A DNA stretch of 64,000 nt. It comes from Fibrella arboris (GTDB lineage Bacteria; Bacteroidota; Bacteroidia; Cytophagales; Spirosomataceae). Made by a program: the position numbers and the translations under genes. The notes beneath the pieces were generated by a model that was not told where the DNA came from, did no database searches, and was given only the letters and a program-made list of their open reading frames with translations. Location: positions 186,001 to 250,000 of the forward strand of contig NZ_JBGGWE010000009.1 in the NCBI RefSeq assembly GCF_041321095.1, in the 5' to 3' direction. Each line of letters starts with the position of its first letter. Position 1 is the first letter of the stretch. Below are positions 41,323 through 49,611 of this stretch, piece by piece.

Positions 41323-43992
41323 TCAGACTGACTTGAACAGAGCCTCGTCTGAGAGCGTCGGCCAGAGGCGGTGAAACTCTTCAATTAGTTTATCTCTCCC
41401 ATCCCTCTCATCATCTTTCACAGCTTTCCAACGCTCCATGGAATCACCTACGTTCTTTGCTTGCTCTTTCAGGTACGTTACGTCGCCCTCACCAGCCCCA
41501 AGACCGTGCAGATAAGCATCGGTCAACAGGCTTTTTACATTCAGCAGATTCTTATCGTTTACTACGCCGTACTTAATTTCATAAAGAGCGGCCCGAATAT
41601 GCAGCCTTCGAAAAGGCTCCGTCCGCGTATTCGCCGGAATCGGCATGTTAGGCAATAAATTTGAGTTGGGTCTAATCAGTCGATTCACACGTCCACTCAG
41701 GCTCTTCCCAAGATTAGAAGCCTGATTTTCAAGCAATTGATAATCATCATTATTCAACGGATCATATTCCCGGTAGGGGCATTCGTGGTAGGTAGTGCCT
41801 TGCAGTTTTACCAGTGCTTCCATACGCGCTTCCGGCTTCACGTCTGGGTCGGCAAAGCGGTTCGAGATGCCAAACGCCAGCATTATCGGTGTTTTGGATT
41901 GTACGTGGAAGGCCGCGTCGAGGTGCAGGGGTTGAGGCTCATCGGGGCGGGCATCGACATAAAGGTATAGCCGATTGGGTACGTAGCTAAACGCCCGTCC
42001 CCTCAACTCAATCTGACCGGCACATTTGATCGTAAACCGACCATCTTCATAAATCCGAATCGGATAGCAGGCTATCGCGTATTCCTCCAGTTCAATTCGG
42101 AGGGGATTGGTTGGTAAGCGCACAACGGCATAGCAACCATACTGGCCAGCCAGTTTTTCGTCGAAACGGAGTTCCTTGGCCTCCTTATTTATCCTGGGCA
42201 GGTGCGGCCAACCCAGTTCGGTATAGAGCGGCAGTGTTTCGGAAGGCACCTGCTGATCAACTTCCAACAGATAAGCCCCCAAAGTGGGTTCTTTCTGGAG
42301 CAACAACGTACCGAGTTTGTCTGCCGCTAACCATTCACGGTCTAATGGGTCATGCCGTAACGCGAAACGTCCCGACAACAGCTGGGTACGATTCCGGTTT
42401 AACCCAGATATCGTACCGACGTACCAGGAGCAATCTGGAGTCGTACTACGTTTGAACTGCATATCGAGTTTGAACCGTTGCGTATCGGAACTGAAATTGA
42501 ACAAACCCCGATAGGCTATAAAGTCAGGGTTAGTATACGATTCGATCGCTACATAGCCCTGCTCAACGGGACCTTCATCGGCCGCTACATCGGCTTCTTC
42601 ATCGCTAGTAAGGAGGCTGTCGTTGGCAGGTGGCCAGTCATCCTCCAAGGAGACGGTGCCGCCTGCCTGCCCTAACGCATCAACGACAACCGCCTCATTA
42701 ATTTCAACCTGCCGGGCGGTGGTTTTTTCGGCCTTCAGTGCGGTATTGTCGTAAGTAATAATGGCAGGGGCCTTGGCCCCGGTTGGCTGCGACAGATCGA
42801 CGGTGAGGATAAAATGGACCAGATTCCGTTTGATTATATTTCGTTCCTGATCGATAACCGACTGAAAGAAATAGCCATGCAGTGGTTTCCTGAACAGGTG
42901 GCTGTGGCGTTTCCAAGCCGCCAAACCATGAATCTTCGTGGGGTCGGCAAACGAGCTCCCAATCCCCAGGGTCGTTCGGGTTTGGTAGGCCACCTGCGTG
43001 TGGGCGAAATTCTCCAGATCGGCCCGTTGCTGCTTGAGTGCGTTGGCTCCTTTAGTGGCTTCGCTGCCAGAACGTAGGTATGTGTCGCCAATCAGAAAGG
43101 CCCGGCCATGAATAGGGTGCCCATATTTGGGGTCGGCTCCGGCAAAGGTACCGTACAGTACGTTTCGGTCGTCGTGAGCAGGGTCAACAGCCAACACAAC
43201 CATTAATCGGCTAGGATGGTCGTGGGGGTCGCCTTTGGCATTTGTCTCGGTGAAATACAGATAATAGTTGGTGGGCAGGTTAGTGATTTTCTCGTTGTAT
43301 TTATCGTTTTTCTGGACTTTGCTCTGGTAGTATCTCCACCGTTCGGGTCCCGGTTTATGACTCGGCTGTACATAGCTGAACGTAGCCTTCTGCCAGTCGC
43401 CTAAGATCACCAGGTGCCCCTGTACTACGCGCCCTGTCAGGTCTTTAGTGTCTTCATCGTGGTCGATGAGATGCCAGAAATAGGCGGTGTACCGGCGGGT
43501 TTCGTTCAGGGTCGTTTCATCTTTCGGCTTCAACTCATAGCGCCCCTCCTTGACAACTGGGTTTCCCTGCACGTCGTGTTTTACAAACTGCCGGATAAGA
43601 GCATTTAGGAAATCCTTTAGGCTCTTCCGGTTCTGAAACGCAAATGACTCTGGCTTGCCCCCTTCTTGTGCAATTATCTGCCGTTTCAGAACCCGCTCCG
43701 CAATCTGGGCTTGGGTGGGGTATGTCTTCGCCCCAAGGGGAGTAACCAGGGTTATGTTGTGCTCGGTAAGGTAGGTAAACAAGGCTTCAAGCTCACGGCG
43801 CAATGACTTGACATTCTTCCATTTGATGCCGGTGGCTGTCCATTCTGGTCCCAATTCATCCAGTTTCTGCACCATGTCGGCAAACCGGTTATCGGATCCG
43901 TATCGCTCGTGAAGCAGCAGGAGTAGGTCAGTCAGTTGGGCGAGTTGTTGGTGTGATAAGTCGAGATCGGCGGAGCTTTTTTTCTTGGACAT
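41323..43992 (-). CDS. Large protein of unknown family (889 aa)
   Basis: No family is recognised. The N-terminal 110 residues are helical with a possible winged-helix segment (WKNVKSLRRELEALFTYL). A middle part contains three beta-rich segments of similar style: about 165-300 (LMVVLAVDPAHDDRNVLYGTF), 465-550 (SSDTQRFKLDMQFK, WYVGTISGLNRN) and 650-755 (LYLYVDARPDEPQPLHLDAAF, IMLAFGISNRFADP), each ending near a G-x-F/S motif. An acidic linker runs about 435-470, and the C-terminal 130 residues are helical and charged. There is no signal peptide and no membrane helix. It is in a region of decayed genes and has no operon partner. Confidence 0.85.
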   Translation of the reverse strand: MSKKKSSADLDLSHQQLAQLTDLLLLLHERYGSDNRFADMVQKLDELGPEWTATGIKWKNVKSLRRELEALFTYLTEHNITLVTPLGAKTYPTQAQIAERVLKRQIIAQEGGKPESFAFQNRKSLKDFLNALIRQFVKHDVQGNPVVKEGRYELKPKDETTLNETRRYTAYFWHLIDHDEDTKDLTGRVVQGHLVILGDWQKATFSYVQPSHKPGPERWRYYQSKVQKNDKYNEKITNLPTNYYLYFTETNAKGDPHDHPSRLMVVLAVDPAHDDRNVLYGTFAGADPKYGHPIHGRAFLIGDTYLRSGSEATKGANALKQQRADLENFAHTQVAYQTRTTLGIGSSFADPTKIHGLAAWKRHSHLFRKPLHGYFFQSVIDQERNIIKRNLVHFILTVDLSQPTGAKAPAIITYDNTALKAEKTTARQVEINEAVVVDALGQAGGTVSLEDDWPPANDSLLTSDEEADVAADEGPVEQGYVAIESYTNPDFIAYRGLFNFSSDTQRFKLDMQFKRSTTPDCSWYVGTISGLNRNRTQLLSGRFALRHDPLDREWLAADKLGTLLLQKEPTLGAYLLEVDQQVPSETLPLYTELGWPHLPRINKEAKELRFDEKLAGQYGCYAVVRLPTNPLRIELEEYAIACYPIRIYEDGRFTIKCAGQIELRGRAFSYVPNRLYLYVDARPDEPQPLHLDAAFHVQSKTPIMLAFGISNRFADPDVKPEARMEALVKLQGTTYHECPYREYDPLNNDDYQLLENQASNLGKSLSGRVNRLIRPNSNLLPNMPIPANTRTEPFRRLHIRAALYEIKYGVVNDKNLLNVKSLLTDAYLHGLGAGEGDVTYLKEQAKNVGDSMERWKAVKDDERDGRDKLIEEFHRLWPTLSDEALFKSV

Positions 43993-44125
43993 TTATCGGC
44001 ACAGTGAGGACAGATTAGAACCAGATGTAAAGCTATTCTAAGTTTTGTCCAGTACAAAATAGAGAATGTCCCGGACAGAAAGAGGGAACGTCCCGGCCAG
44101 TTCCGATCTTGTCAGTACCCAAAAT

Positions 44126-44133
44126 TATCTTTG
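44126..44133 (+). promoter_or_regulatory. Candidate -7 promoter box
   Basis: TATCTTTG fits the Bacteroidota TAnnTTTG box, but no TTG is at a good distance. It lies 167 bases upstream of the small-ORF pair at 44300. The gap 43993-44299 otherwise contains only AT-rich DNA and two similar GTCCCGG-type words near 44069 and 44092. Confidence 0.25.
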
Positions 44134-44299
44134 GCCAGACAATTATATTTTCTCCAAAGACAGTAATAAAATAATGTCTAATTCTATTTTATCATACAAA
44201 AAGTTTGCCAGACGCTTGACAAGCCGAATTTTCTGTAGTAACGTTGGTTTCCCGTGGGAGGGACCTGCGGAGTGTTTCAAACAATTAATAATAAACAAC

Positions 44300-44533
44300 A
44301 TGAAAACCTTAGTAACACTGTCCATCACACTTGGCGTCGACGTTCGTCAACACACACGCGTACCTGGCTCGCGCCGCAACGTACCCACCAAAACGACCGT
44401 CTTGCCCACGCCTGGGCTTGGTCGTTGGGTTACGTTGAAGAAACACGGCAGCCACTTTCTGATCGGGGTCATGGCCCATCTGGTCGTGATTCTGTTGCTT
44501 GGTTCTCACACGTTAACCCAAATGGTTGTATGA
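44300..44533 (+). CDS. Small hypothetical membrane protein
   Basis: A 77-residue frame starts at ATG 44300 (MKTLVTLSITLGVDV), with a basic middle and one C-terminal membrane helix (LIGVMAHLVVILLLGSHTL). The stop overlaps the next start (ATGA at 44530-44533), and a strong terminator follows at 44710, which supports a real two-gene transcript. No homologue is recognised. Confidence 0.5.
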   Translation: MKTLVTLSITLGVDVRQHTRVPGSRRNVPTKTTVLPTPGLGRWVTLKKHGSHFLIGVMAHLVVILLLGSHTLTQMVV

Positions 44534-44667
44534 AAAAACACCCCCGCCTTGTGCGCGTTTGCATTCAGCTCATCGTCTTTCTGCTGGCCTGCAAACTAGT
44601 CATGATGAATGGGCTTGCCCGGCTCCCCATTCGGCACACTACCCTAACCGAGGTTGCCATCGCATAA
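44530..44667 (+). CDS. Small hypothetical membrane protein
   Basis: A 45-residue frame starting MKKHPRLVRVCIQLIVFLLA is a short basic N-terminus followed by one membrane helix. It is coupled to the previous frame by an ATGA overlap and ends 43 bases before a Rho-independent terminator. The pair could be small membrane regulators, toxins or inhibitors; nothing identifies which. Confidence 0.45.
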   Translation: MKKHPRLVRVCIQLIVFLLACKLVMMNGLARLPIRHTTLTEVAIA

Positions 44668-44709
44668 TCGGTGAAAACGTTTCCGCATATGACATACAAT
44701 GTACTCTCA

Positions 44710-44734
44710 GACCCCGGCCCCACCGGGGTCTTTT
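44710..44734 (+). terminator. Rho-independent terminator
   Basis: GACCCCGG / CCGGGGTC (44710-44717, 44723-44730) with a 5-base loop followed by TTTT. It marks the end of the transcript carrying the two small membrane ORFs. Confidence 0.85.
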
Positions 44735-45108
44735 CAGTTGCTACATCCCCGTTCGCCCTTTAGCTCGCGGGCGGTTTGGCCTACTTTGGCTTGCTGGGTA
44801 CGTTGCACGGTGAGGCTGTGGGCGGGTCGAAGTCGGCTAATTGCTGGCTTGCGACCTGAATGGGCTTCTTCGGCCTGCCCGTAATGAGCGTTGGTGGCAT
44901 CGAAGCCAGACTAGAGGGCGTTGGCGCGGTTGCTAATTTCGCTGACCGGTTGGCGGTAGCGGGCAAGCAGGTCGGCAAGGTAGTGGGTTTCGCCCCGGCA
45001 AGGGCGTTGATTATTCGGAAGCTTTCGGATCCGAGCCGACCCGAAGGCGGTCGGCGGCTTGTCAAAGGTTATTTTCGAGTTGTTTGCGTTGGGGTCAAGC
45101 TTTTTCTA
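44734..45108 (-). pseudogene. Decayed coding remnant
   Basis: Reading the minus strand in one frame gives a protein-like sequence (LDPNANNSKITFDKPPTAFG..., HYLADLLARYRQPVSEISN, NAHYGQAEEAHSGRKPAISR) interrupted by one TAG at 44911-44913, closed upstream by a stop at 45106-45108 and downstream by TGA at 44734-44736. The composition is biased like real coding DNA, unlike the other frames. It resembles a decayed hypothetical gene of unknown family, and the terminator above overlaps its end. It could be chance. Confidence 0.35.
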
Positions 45109-45361
45109 CTCACCAATGACTGGGCTACAAATTGCATTATTTTGAGCAAACGCCCTCGGATTCAAAGATCCGTGAGTGGACTGGCGGGCATTATGTTGGT
45201 AAAAATCAGCACATCAAATATAGCACCGATTGCAGTAGGGGCGGGTGGGCAGGTACGTCGGCGATCCGCATCCTAAGCAGTTTTCGGGTCGCTCCCAGCA
45301 GAAAACGCTGGTACTGGGCACTTACCAGCGTTGTGGCCTTATATTTGCGCTTGCTTCATGT
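45109..45361. other. No gene recognised
   Basis: This is moderately AT-rich DNA with short frames only (the longest, about 84 codons near 45132-45386, looks non-coding). Together with the decayed remnant before it and the palindrome after it, it forms the gene-poor gap upstream of thrA. Confidence 0.6.
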
Positions 45362-45475
45362 AAAGAGTGAAAGAATGGACGAGTGAAAGAGTGACTCTTC
45401 AAAACACCTACGAACAGGCTGTTTGTTACTGTAGAGAATGGTCACTCTTTCACTCTCCCCTTCTTTCACTCTTTT
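45362..45475. repeat. Purine-rich inverted repeat upstream of thrA
   Basis: AAAGAGTGAAAGAATGGACG...GAGTGAC (45362-45394) is matched by the inverted GTCACTCTTTCACTC...TTTCACTCTTT (45441-45475), leaving a 46-base loop. It ends 21 bases before the thrA ATG. The same word AGAGTGAAAGAATG occurs at 11685-11698, upstream of a DUF4097 gene. There is no leader peptide rich in Thr or Ile, so it is not a classic thr attenuator. Confidence 0.85.
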
Positions 45476-45496
45476 GTAGCTTACTCGTTCGCCTTC

Positions 45497-47986
45497 ATGC
45501 ATATTCTTAAATTCGGCGGTACGTCGGTTGGCTCCATCGAGAGCATCCGGCAGGTTATCCGCATCGTTGCTACCCACCGCAGTCAGGAAACACCCATTGT
45601 CGTTGTGCTGTCGGCCATGGGCGGCGTTACTAATCAGCTCATCGAAATTGGCCGGATGGCGACCAATGGCCAGATCGACTACATGGAACTGGTTCGGCGC
45701 ATCGAAGACCGGCATTTCAACGTCGTGAAGGCCATTATTCCGGTGAAAGAGCAAAGCCGGGTATTTGCGGCCGTTCGCGGGGTGATCAATGAGCTGGAGG
45801 ATTTGCTCCGGGGCGTATCGCTCATTCGCGAACTGACGCCCCGCACGATGGACCTCATTATGAGTTTCGGCGAACGGCTATCGAACCTGGTCGTGGCTGA
45901 ATGCACTAAATCGACGGGTATTCCCGCCGCGTTCTGCGATGCCCGCGATTTGATCAAAACCGATGGTCAGTTTGGTCATGCCGAAGTGAATTATACGCTC
46001 ACGAATCCACTGATTCAGGGGTTCTTCGGGAGCCATTCAGGGGGAGCCAGCCCCGCCGGAGCGGGGTCGTCGCCCGTTCAATTTGTGACGGGCTTTATTG
46101 GGTCGACCGAAAAAGGCGAAACAACCACGCTGGGCCGGGGCGGTTCCGACTACACCGCCAGTATTCTGGGGGCAGCCCTCAACGCCGAGGTGATCGACAT
46201 CTGGACCGACGTTGACGGCATGATGACCGCCGACCCGCGCAAGGTGCCCAACGCCTTCAATATTCCGACGATTACGTACGCGGAAGCCATGGAGTTGAGC
46301 CATTTCGGGGCCAAAGTGATCTATCCGCCCAGCCTCCAGCCCGCCTTTGCCCGTAATATCCCGATCCGCGTACTCAACACGTTTAATGCCGACCATCCAG
46401 GTACGTTGGTAAGCCGGACCGCCGACCGTCGGCAGTACACGATCACGGGTATTTCGAGTATCGACGATGTGGCGCTGGTCAACGTGCAGGGATCGGGGAT
46501 GATCGGCGTGGCGGGGGTATCGGCCAAGCTGTTCGGCATTCTGGCCCAACACAAAATCAGCGTCATCCTGATCTCGCAGGCCTCGTCGGAACACTCCATC
46601 TGCTTCGCCATCGACCCGAAAGGCGCCGACCGGGTTCGGGCTATTCTGGACGATGAGTTTGCGACCGAAATCGCCAGCGGACATATCGACAACATCAGCA
46701 TCGAGCGCGACCTGAGCATCATTGCCACCGTAGGCGAAGGCATGCGTAAATCGTCGGGTATTGCCGGTAAGTTGTTTTCGGTGCTGGGCAAAAACGGGGT
46801 CAACATCGTGGCCGTGGCGCAGGGATCATCGGAAATCAACATCTCGGTCGTGGTCACGAAAAATAACCTGTCGAAAGCGCTGAATGCCCTGCACAACGTT
46901 TTCTTCCAGTCGGAAGCCCGCGTACTGAACGTATTTCTGGTCGGTACCGGTCTGATCGGGCAAACGCTATTGCGGCAGATCAACGCACAGGCCGAGTTCC
47001 TGCGGCAGGAAAAACTGCTGAAAATCTGCGTAGTCGGCCTGTCGAACACCCGGAAAATGGTGCTGAATCCGAACGGGCTGGACCTGCATACCTGGAAAGA
47101 GTTTCAGCAAACAGACGGTGTAACCACGTCGTTACCAGCTTTCTTCGAGAAAATAAAGTCATACAACCTGCCCAACTCGGTCTTTATCGACTGCACGTCA
47201 GACAAAGACATTGTGCAACATTACGAATCGCTGCTCGACGCCAACATTTCGGTGGTGACGCCCAATAAAGTGGCTAATTCCGGTTCGTATGCCGAGTACC
47301 GCCGCCTGCAACGCACAGCGCTGAATCGCGGCGTAAAATTTCTGTACGAAACCAACGTGGGGGCGGGCTTGCCCATCATCAACACACTTCAGGGCCTGCT
47401 CACCTCCGGCGACCGGTTCCTGAAGATCGAAGCAATTCTGTCCGGTACGTTATCGTATATTTTCAACACGTTCAGGCCAGGTACGTCGTTCGTTGACGTG
47501 GTGCGTGAAGCCAAGGAAAAAGGCTACACCGAACCCGATCCACGCGACGACCTCAGCGGCCAGGACGTGGCCCGTAAAATCCTGATTCTGGCCCGTGAGG
47601 CCGGGTTTCCACTGGAGCCGGAAGACGTAACGGTAGAAAACATTCTCCCCCCTTCCTGCCTCGATGCGCCTACGATCCCCACCTTTTTCGACGCCCTTAA
47701 AGCCGAGAACGATTACTTTGAGCGTATACTGAACGAAGCCGCCGCCAATGGCGAAAAACTGCGAATGATTGCCACCTTCGAGAACGGCAAGGCCGTGATC
47801 GGCCTGCGTGGCGTTGGTCCCGAACACCCCTTTTACCAACTCACCGGCGCCGACAATATCATTTCGTTTACGACCGAACGCTACAAAGAACGCCCGCTGG
47901 TGATCAAAGGCCCTGGTGCCGGTGCCGAAGTAACGGCCTCCGGTGTCTTCGCCGATCTGGTCAGCATCGGGAGCTATCTGGGGTAA
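45497..47986 (+). CDS. thrA: Bifunctional aspartokinase / homoserine dehydrogenase
   Basis: The 829-residue fusion phosphorylates aspartate and reduces aspartate semialdehyde to homoserine, on the route to threonine, methionine and isoleucine. The N-terminal kinase has KFGGTSVGS and TTLGRGGSDYTA, followed by two ACT-type regulatory regions (about 310-470, VNVQGSGMIGVAGV and VAVAQGSSEINISVVV). The homoserine dehydrogenase begins at about 480 (FLVGTGLIGQTLL) and contains the NVGAGLPIINTLQ catalytic area. It is complete. Its last 58 coding bases are also found, nearly unchanged, after the toxin-antitoxin cassette downstream. Confidence 0.97.
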   Translation: MHILKFGGTSVGSIESIRQVIRIVATHRSQETPIVVVLSAMGGVTNQLIEIGRMATNGQIDYMELVRRIEDRHFNVVKAIIPVKEQSRVFAAVRGVINELEDLLRGVSLIRELTPRTMDLIMSFGERLSNLVVAECTKSTGIPAAFCDARDLIKTDGQFGHAEVNYTLTNPLIQGFFGSHSGGASPAGAGSSPVQFVTGFIGSTEKGETTTLGRGGSDYTASILGAALNAEVIDIWTDVDGMMTADPRKVPNAFNIPTITYAEAMELSHFGAKVIYPPSLQPAFARNIPIRVLNTFNADHPGTLVSRTADRRQYTITGISSIDDVALVNVQGSGMIGVAGVSAKLFGILAQHKISVILISQASSEHSICFAIDPKGADRVRAILDDEFATEIASGHIDNISIERDLSIIATVGEGMRKSSGIAGKLFSVLGKNGVNIVAVAQGSSEINISVVVTKNNLSKALNALHNVFFQSEARVLNVFLVGTGLIGQTLLRQINAQAEFLRQEKLLKICVVGLSNTRKMVLNPNGLDLHTWKEFQQTDGVTTSLPAFFEKIKSYNLPNSVFIDCTSDKDIVQHYESLLDANISVVTPNKVANSGSYAEYRRLQRTALNRGVKFLYETNVGAGLPIINTLQGLLTSGDRFLKIEAILSGTLSYIFNTFRPGTSFVDVVREAKEKGYTEPDPRDDLSGQDVARKILILAREAGFPLEPEDVTVENILPPSCLDAPTIPTFFDALKAENDYFERILNEAAANGEKLRMIATFENGKAVIGLRGVGPEHPFYQLTGADNIISFTTERYKERPLVIKGPGAGAEVTASGVFADLVSIGSYLG

Positions 47987-47992
47987 GATTAG
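47929..47992 (+). repeat. Direct repeat, thrA 3' end, copy 1
   Basis: This 64-base block (starting AGTAACGGCCTCCGG and ending CTGGGGTAAGATTAG) covers the last codons and stop of thrA. It matches 48606-48669 at 61 of 64 positions, at a constant offset of 677 bases. Confidence 0.97.
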
Positions 47993-48023
47993 GTTATCTT
48001 CGTGTTAATGAGTGCAACCAATC

Positions 48024-48260
48024 ATGAGCGAGAATCTGCTACAACGAATTACGCTAAACCCGGACATCTGTCATGGTAAGCCTACTATTCGGAACATGCG
48101 TTACCCGGTAACGATGGTTCTAGATTTGCTGTCTGCCGGCATGACAACGGAAGAGATTCTGGCAGATTATCCGGCCCTGGAAGAGGCAGATATAAGAGCT
48201 TGTTTTGCCTACGCTGCCCGACTTTCTGATGTAAAAAGCATTCACCGTATGCTAGCGTGA
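48024..48260 (+). CDS. DUF433 domain antitoxin
   Basis: The protein has about 78 residues from ATG 48024 (an in-frame GTG at 48012 would add four). It contains the DUF433 landmarks ITLNPDICHGKPTIRNMRYPV and LAGMTTEEILADYP-like (here SAGMTTEEILADYPALEEAD), predicted to form a DNA-binding antitoxin fold. Its stop overlaps the GTG of the PIN-like toxin gene. It is intact even though the toxin is broken, and lies in a 613-base segment between two copies of the thrA 3' end. Confidence 0.92.
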   Translation: MSENLLQRITLNPDICHGKPTIRNMRYPVTMVLDLLSAGMTTEEILADYPALEEADIRACFAYAARLSDVKSIHRMLA

Positions 48261-48610
48261 AGTACCTTATTGATGCCTAACTCCCGTATCTGCTAGCAGT
48301 AGTATTAAGGCAACGTCATTTTGATGTAGTTCATACTGACGACCTACCTGATCGGGAACGTACTGGAGATCAATATATCCGCGTGCTGGCAACTAAAGAG
48401 AATAGGATAGTCATAACTAAAGACACTGATTTCCAAGATAGTTATCTCCTCCATAAAGTACCACCACAGCTTTTGTTGTTAACTACTGGCAACATAAAGA
48501 ATCGTAAGCTACTCGATTTATTTCGTGCTACTATCGACGAAATAGACGTTCTTTTTAGTAGTCATTCATTTATCGAGTTAACAAACGAAGCTTATCTAGT
48601 CCACGAGTAA
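48257..48610 (+). pseudogene. DUF5615 PIN-like toxin, nonsense-mutated
   Basis: From GTG 48257 the frame reads MKYLIDA, then TAA (48278-48280) where the family has Gln (the motif DAQLP), then continues intact: LPYLLAVVLRQRHFDVVHTD, DRERTGDQYIRVLATKEN and VITKDTDFQDSYLL, to a TAA at 48608. One C-to-T change (CAA to TAA) would explain it. The first catalytic Asp lies before the stop. The final stop codon is inside the second copy of the thrA repeat. A GTG at 48383 could restart but would lack the first half of the domain. Confidence 0.88.
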
Positions 48611-48669
48611 CGGCCTCTGGTGTCTTCGCCGATCTGGTCAGCATCGGGAGCTATCTGGGATAAGGTTAG
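48606..48669 (+). repeat. Direct repeat, thrA 3' end, copy 2
   Basis: This is the second copy of the 64-base thrA end. It begins inside the toxin stop codon and ends directly at the terminator hairpin, which suggests that this copy, or the terminator with it, marks the original 3' end of thrA. Confidence 0.97.
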
Positions 48670-48741
48670 TAAGTCAAAAGGCCCCATTTTCCGGCTCTCT
48701 CCTCGTTAGGAGTGTCGGGAAAATGGGGCCTTTTGACTTAC
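48669..48741. terminator. Bidirectional terminator between thrA region and kdsA
   Basis: GTAAGTCAAAAGGCCCCATTTTC... (48669-48695) pairs with the inverse at 48714-48741 around an 18-base loop. AT-rich outer arms supply T-runs on both strands, as expected between convergent genes. Confidence 0.88.
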
Positions 48742-48801
48742 TTCGACGACAGCGAGGCGGTTAGCTGCACGCGCTACGTTCGCTTACCCCTCATCATTTA
48801 C

Positions 48802-49611
48802 TTATAGAATAGCCTCCCGAACGCGCACGAGGCGTTCCAGCAGCGTTTCCAGTTGATCGAGTGGTAACATGTTGGCCCCATCCGATTTGGCTTCGGCAGG
48901 GTTCATGTGTGTTTCAATGAACAGACCGTTGGCCCCTACCGCAATGGCGGCTTTGGCAATGGTCGCAATCAGCGCTGGTTTGCCCCCTGTCACGCCCGAC
49001 GCCTGGTTGGGTTGTTGTAGCGAATGGGTGCAATCCATCACGACGGGCACGCCATGCGCCTGCATGGCCGGCAGGTTCCGATAATCAACTACCAGATCGC
49101 CGTAGCCAAACGAATTGCCCCGGTCGGTCAGGAAAACGACCGCTTCAGGGTTGGCCGCTTTTACTTTTTCAACGGCAAAGCCCATACTCTCGCCCGACAG
49201 AAACTGTCCTTTTTTCACGTTAACGGCTCGGCCCGTTTTAGCAGCCGCTTCGAGCAATTCAGTCTGGCGGCACAAAAAAGCCGGAATCTGCAATACGTCG
49301 ACGTGTGGTGCCGCCATAGCCGCCTCGTGGGACTCATGAATGTCGGTTACCGTCGGAATGTCGAAGGTGCGGCCAACCTCTTCCAGAATAGACAGGGCCA
49401 GTTCATCGCCGATGCCGGTAAATGAATTCAGCTTGGTCCGGTTGGCTTTCCGGTACGACCCTTTGAAGATGTACGGAATCTGTAAGCGATCCGTGATTCC
49501 CACAATCCGCTCGGCAATACGCAGGGCCATATCGCGGCCTTCAATAGCACAGGGGCCGGCCATCAGGAAAAAACGGTTACTGTCGGTATGTTTGAGTTTG
49601 GGAATCTGCAT
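48802..49611 (-). CDS. kdsA: 3-deoxy-8-phosphooctulonate synthase
   Basis: The protein has about 269 residues from ATG 49611 (MQIPKLKHTDSNRFFLMAGP), chosen by family length. It makes Kdo-8-phosphate from arabinose-5-phosphate and PEP for LPS. It shows the landmarks AGPCAIEGRDMALRIAE, FKGSYRKANRTKLNSFTG, VTDIHESHEA, DVLQIPAFLCRQTELL and MDCTHSLQQPNQASG. It is convergent with thrA and followed by the shared terminator. Confidence 0.95.
   Translation of the reverse strand: MQIPKLKHTDSNRFFLMAGPCAIEGRDMALRIAERIVGITDRLQIPYIFKGSYRKANRTKLNSFTGIGDELALSILEEVGRTFDIPTVTDIHESHEAAMAAPHVDVLQIPAFLCRQTELLEAAAKTGRAVNVKKGQFLSGESMGFAVEKVKAANPEAVVFLTDRGNSFGYGDLVVDYRNLPAMQAHGVPVVMDCTHSLQQPNQASGVTGGKPALIATIAKAAIAVGANGLFIETHMNPAEAKSDGANMLPLDQLETLLERLVRVREAIL

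Noticed and set aside
41323..43992. Serine-recombinase identity for the 889-residue protein
   Set aside because: The WTATGIKWKNVKSLRREL segment is reminiscent of recombinase C-terminal helices, but there is no resolvase domain, catalytic Ser motif or zinc ribbon.
45132..45386. 84-codon ORF upstream of thrA
   Set aside because: It has no recognisable motif, runs into the purine palindrome and is not conserved in style with neighbours.
45362..45496. thr attenuator in front of thrA
   Set aside because: There is no short leader peptide rich in Thr or Ile and no terminator/antiterminator pair; the palindrome is purine-rich and locus-specific.
48383..48610. Separate 75-codon ORF downstream of the DUF433 gene
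   Set aside because: It is the second half of the PIN-like toxin after the premature stop rather than an independent gene.
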